The notes beneath the pieces were generated by a model that was not told where the DNA came from, made no database searches, and saw only the letters and a program-made list of their open reading frames with translations. From Syngnathus acus (lineage: Eukaryota; Chordata; Actinopteri; Syngnathiformes; Syngnathidae): a DNA stretch of 64,000 nt. Below, piece by piece: positions 61,150 through 64,000 of the stretch (position 1 is the first letter of the stretch; each line of letters starts with the position of its first letter). The position numbers were made by a program, and so were the translations under genes. Location: the NCBI RefSeq assembly GCF_901709675.1, contig NC_051088.1:16792193-16856192 (forward strand), given 5' to 3'.

Positions 61150-63360
61150 TTCGTGTTTGTGTACGTGTGCGTGTGTGTGCCCTGACTGCCCTTCACAAAG
61201 TGCTGACAAATGAGTGAAGGTCATTTTCATCCCATCAAGTCATTTTCTGCATTGATTGATTATTGATAGTCCCTGAAACCAGTCCCTGGTAAAATGGAGT
61301 GTTGCTGTTTGTGAGAAACGAGGGCTGCAACTAGCAATCATTTAGATCATTGATTAATCCGTTGATTATTTTTTTTGATTCCTCAATGAATTGGACAAGG
61401 AAAAACGTTTTAATATCCATCCCTTTCATGAAAAACAAGACATGATTTCAAATTGACAGTGCAGAAACTGTAGAAACAAAAGTTGATGATCCAATTATGG
61501 GTTTGGTCCATAACTTCCTCGTGTGTCATCTGACATGTTGCAAGATCTCCCTGGACGGACGATAAGAAAAGCCTTGTGTTGTGCGTCGGTGACACACGCC
61601 CATGAAAAGCAAAAGAAGCCTTTTGCGTTTCGTGGCTGCTGGCCGACTCACTTGAAAGAACCCTCGGCTGCTTCCTCGCCCATGGAATGAGACAAAAATA
61701 AATTGTCGCAACGATATACAACTCTGGAAGAAATAAAAGGTAAAAAAAAGCAGTCCAATTTTGGCCAATCGTCAGGTTCTGAAAATAAAGTCGAAGAGCG
61801 TTATAAAATTAAATTTATAAAAAATGTTTATCTTACCCAAACAACAACCTATAAATTGCCAAACCAAAGAAACAGATCATTTTCAAAGTTTCCTTGAGCT
61901 GTAGATAATATAGCGTGCTCAAAATCCGACAGTGCGGTCACCAAATATGTCCACCGAGCTCAAGCCCGACGGCAGTGTTGAACAATTTTGCGTTTAGTGC
62001 CAAGCTTGTGATGTGTTGTTTGCACATGGACGCAAACCACAGCAGCTGCGGCAGCCCTAAAGTTCAACTTATATTTAGCATCCCTTTTGTTGTCTTTTGG
62101 AGCATGCCATCATTTCAACGCCAACTGAAAAGTCGCCTTGTGCTCGCTGAGGTCAAACCTCGCTCAAGTCGACCGCTTCTTTTCTTAGGCGAGAGGAATC
62201 GATCCCACTGTGCGTATAGTTTGGACTCGAAAAGCGACTCTGGTTACCACTCAGGATGGTCAGCGCTCGATAATCTTCCTGTAAACACTTTACACACAGC
62301 TCCGGTTACACAAGTGACGGGCACTCGTCTTCTCATCATGAAACCATTTGAAGCTTTTTTGTGGGGTTTTGTTAAATGGTGCACTCGGCAGGAAAGCTGT
62401 TGTTAAATCCCATTGTTTTATGTATTCGGTCACTTTGCACGAATAAATGTGACTTCTAATGTGAATGGAATGGGTCTGGACAAAATTTGAACCAATCGCA
62501 TGAGTACCTTTTAATTAGCGATACGATATCCTCAACTTCACTGTCGCCACGGTTAGCATGTCCCTGTGTTTTGGTCACGTGAGATGCGGTAGTCACAGAC
62601 GTAATGTATCTCTGTCTGTAGCCATGTTTGCCGTGTGAAAAGGTGGAGAGAAGTAAAACAGCCAAGGGCAAGATCATTGATCTATGATCTGGTTTTTCTG
62701 TTTATACACAGGGATGATTTTATTCACTTTGAATATTTGCACTCTATTTAAATGATGCAGCTGGGTCTGCTGTGTTTGTATAAGATGTGAGCTTTAATAA
62801 AGCCAGAGCAGTCACTCATAACTTTTTTCTTTTTGTACAGTCAACGTAGTGTTGTAAGAGTATCAAGCAAATTACGCATTATCAGCTTTCAGAGTGACAA
62901 TAATAATCGGATCAGTTTAGATTCAGTAACAGATGATCCTCGAGGCTGCAGTAAAGGAATCGGATATGGAAAAGTGTTATCGAGCCACACCTAGTTCTGA
63001 CGCCCCTTTTGTCCCACAGCCCAAAATCTCGGGCTGTGAGGGCTATGAAATCTACCGTAAATAGAGAGCAAATCGTGTGTGTGCGTGTAGGTGTGTTTGT
63101 GTGTATATGTAATTTATATTGTAAATTATAATATCTATATTTATATTTTTTTCCCCCAAAAAATCTCACACCACGCCACCAAACAAAAGGTCACAAGAAA
63201 CATTTATACTGAAATAATGACAATCTTGTCTTTACTCAAGAATTTGCTTTACACGGTGTGAAACTTGAGTCTGTTTCGTCGAGCACAAAGCTGTTATTCA
63301 TTTGAATGAATAGAAACAGGAGCCGGACAAACACGACGCAATGACGAACGTTCCCGTGTG
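61150..63360. other. Intron/intergenic sequence before the first nckap5l coding exon
   Basis: No gene recognised. A 163-codon open frame (61915-62406) has no family resemblance. Contains an AATAAAG in TTTAATAAAGCCAGAGCAG near 62795 and CA/GT-rich patches near 61150 and 63080. Confidence 0.4.
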
Positions 63361-63369
63361 CCGTTCCAG

Positions 63370-64000
63370 ATGAGAATAATGTCGGATGAGGCGGAGCAGC
63401 GAATGTGCGACGAGGACTTCTGCTCGGACGAGGAGGGCGAGGAGGCGGACGTGGAGTCGTACCTGGAGGACAACAGCAGCGAACTCATGGACCGGCTCAA
63501 GGAGCTGGAGGTGAGCAAAAGAGACTTTTAAACAGTCCCAAGAGCTGTTTGCATCAACCTCAGAGTCAAGTGAGCACTGAGTGTCGCAGGCTGTCATCAC
63601 CAGGCCGCAACAGACACACTGGAAGAGTCACAGAAAGGCATACAACGGGACGTCCTTGCAAATTTTCATTGATCCTGTTGTGAATTCTTCTGTTAAACTT
63701 CTTTTAGAGAAGTAAAGGTTGTGCCAAAAGCAAGCGCATTCATATATTTCAATAAGATCAAATGCAATGCCTTTTAATGTTAGTGATGAGCACAGCAAAT
63801 GAAAATGACTTTTTTTTCTCTCATTGAGTGACATAATTTGTTATTTCTCTTTCAGGCAGAAAATTCTGCTCTGGTGCTGGCGAATGAGAGTCAGAGAGAA
63901 GCGTACGAAAGATGTCTGGACGAGGTGATGTCGCCTGAAAACTCAAATGTTAAATCTTTGTGTGGAGAGTCAAATAAAAGATCATTTTGCTTGCAGGTGG
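63370..64000 (+). CDS. nckap5l: NCKAP5-like (CEP169), N-terminal coding exons, partial at right edge
   Basis: NCKAP5L is a large microtubule plus-end/centrosome-associated protein. Three coding exons are in view: 63370-63510, 63856-63924 and the first four bases of a third at 63997. An acidic N-terminus is followed by a conserved coiled-coil start: LMDRLKELE joins AENSALVLANESQREAYERC, then LDE, and the next exon opens with GTGG. This matches human NCKAP5L (RLRELEAENSALAQANENQRETYERCLDEV). The minimal start is the ATG at 63379 (MSDEAEQ, compared with human MSEAVDQ); a longer product would start at 59099. The acceptor TTCCAG sits directly before 63370. The gene continues past the window. Confidence 0.88.

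Noticed and set aside
61915-62406. 163-codon frame in the nckap5l upstream region
   Set aside because: No family resemblance and no splice sites flanking it; length is within chance for this much sequence.

Overview
The window looks like nuclear DNA from a ray-finned fish, probably a percomorph teleost. The genes are split into many short exons with mostly short introns. There are long (CA/TG)n microsatellites, fish-type tRNA-derived SINE pieces and hAT-like transposon remnants. The proteins read as one-to-one orthologues of vertebrate genes. The species cannot be named from the sequence alone.

Layout, left to right: (1) a 27-codon acidic C-terminal coding tail of an unrecognised gene (2-85, +). 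(2) A V2-type vasopressin/vasotocin receptor on the minus strand (avpr2-like, 1764-3827), split by five introns. (3) A repeat-bearing gap, then fam120c (7765-19551, +, 17 coding exons), followed by a long 3' UTR/intergenic stretch. (4) hsd17b10 (27095-29843, +, 6 exons). (5) sarnp (31342-34940, +, 11 exons). (6) ccnt1, cyclin T1 (36770-41661, +, 9 exons), with a ~1.4 kb 3' UTR. (7) kansl2 (44561-48767, +, 9 coding exons plus a likely untranslated first exon). (8) A 14 kb stretch, rich in repeats, holding candidate 5' exons of nckap5l, and the first coding exons of nckap5l at the right edge (63370-64000, gene continues outside).

The genes are not an operon and do not form one pathway. Several act in nuclear gene expression: cyclin T1 in P-TEFb transcription elongation, SARNP in TREX/mRNA export, KANSL2 in the NSL histone acetyltransferase complex. 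FAM120C is an RNA-binding-family protein, HSD17B10 is a mitochondrial dehydrogenase/tRNA-processing subunit, NCKAP5L is a microtubule-end protein, and the receptor is a cell-surface GPCR. The order is informative: human ccnt1, kansl2, nckap5l and sarnp orthologues lie on 12q13, whereas fam120c, hsd17b10 and avpr2 orthologues are X-linked, so two ancestral linkage groups meet here.

The most notable observations concern gene structure. Two introns carry clear U12-type (minor spliceosome) signals, one in ccnt1 and one in kansl2. hsd17b10 has a GC-AG intron. The vasopressin receptor has three introns placed at identical CAG|GT (Gln|Val) junctions at the ends of transmembrane helices. nckap5l has an upstream exon that would splice in frame to give a longer N-terminus. 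I found no convincing previously undescribed multi-gene system, no CRISPR array and no prokaryotic content.
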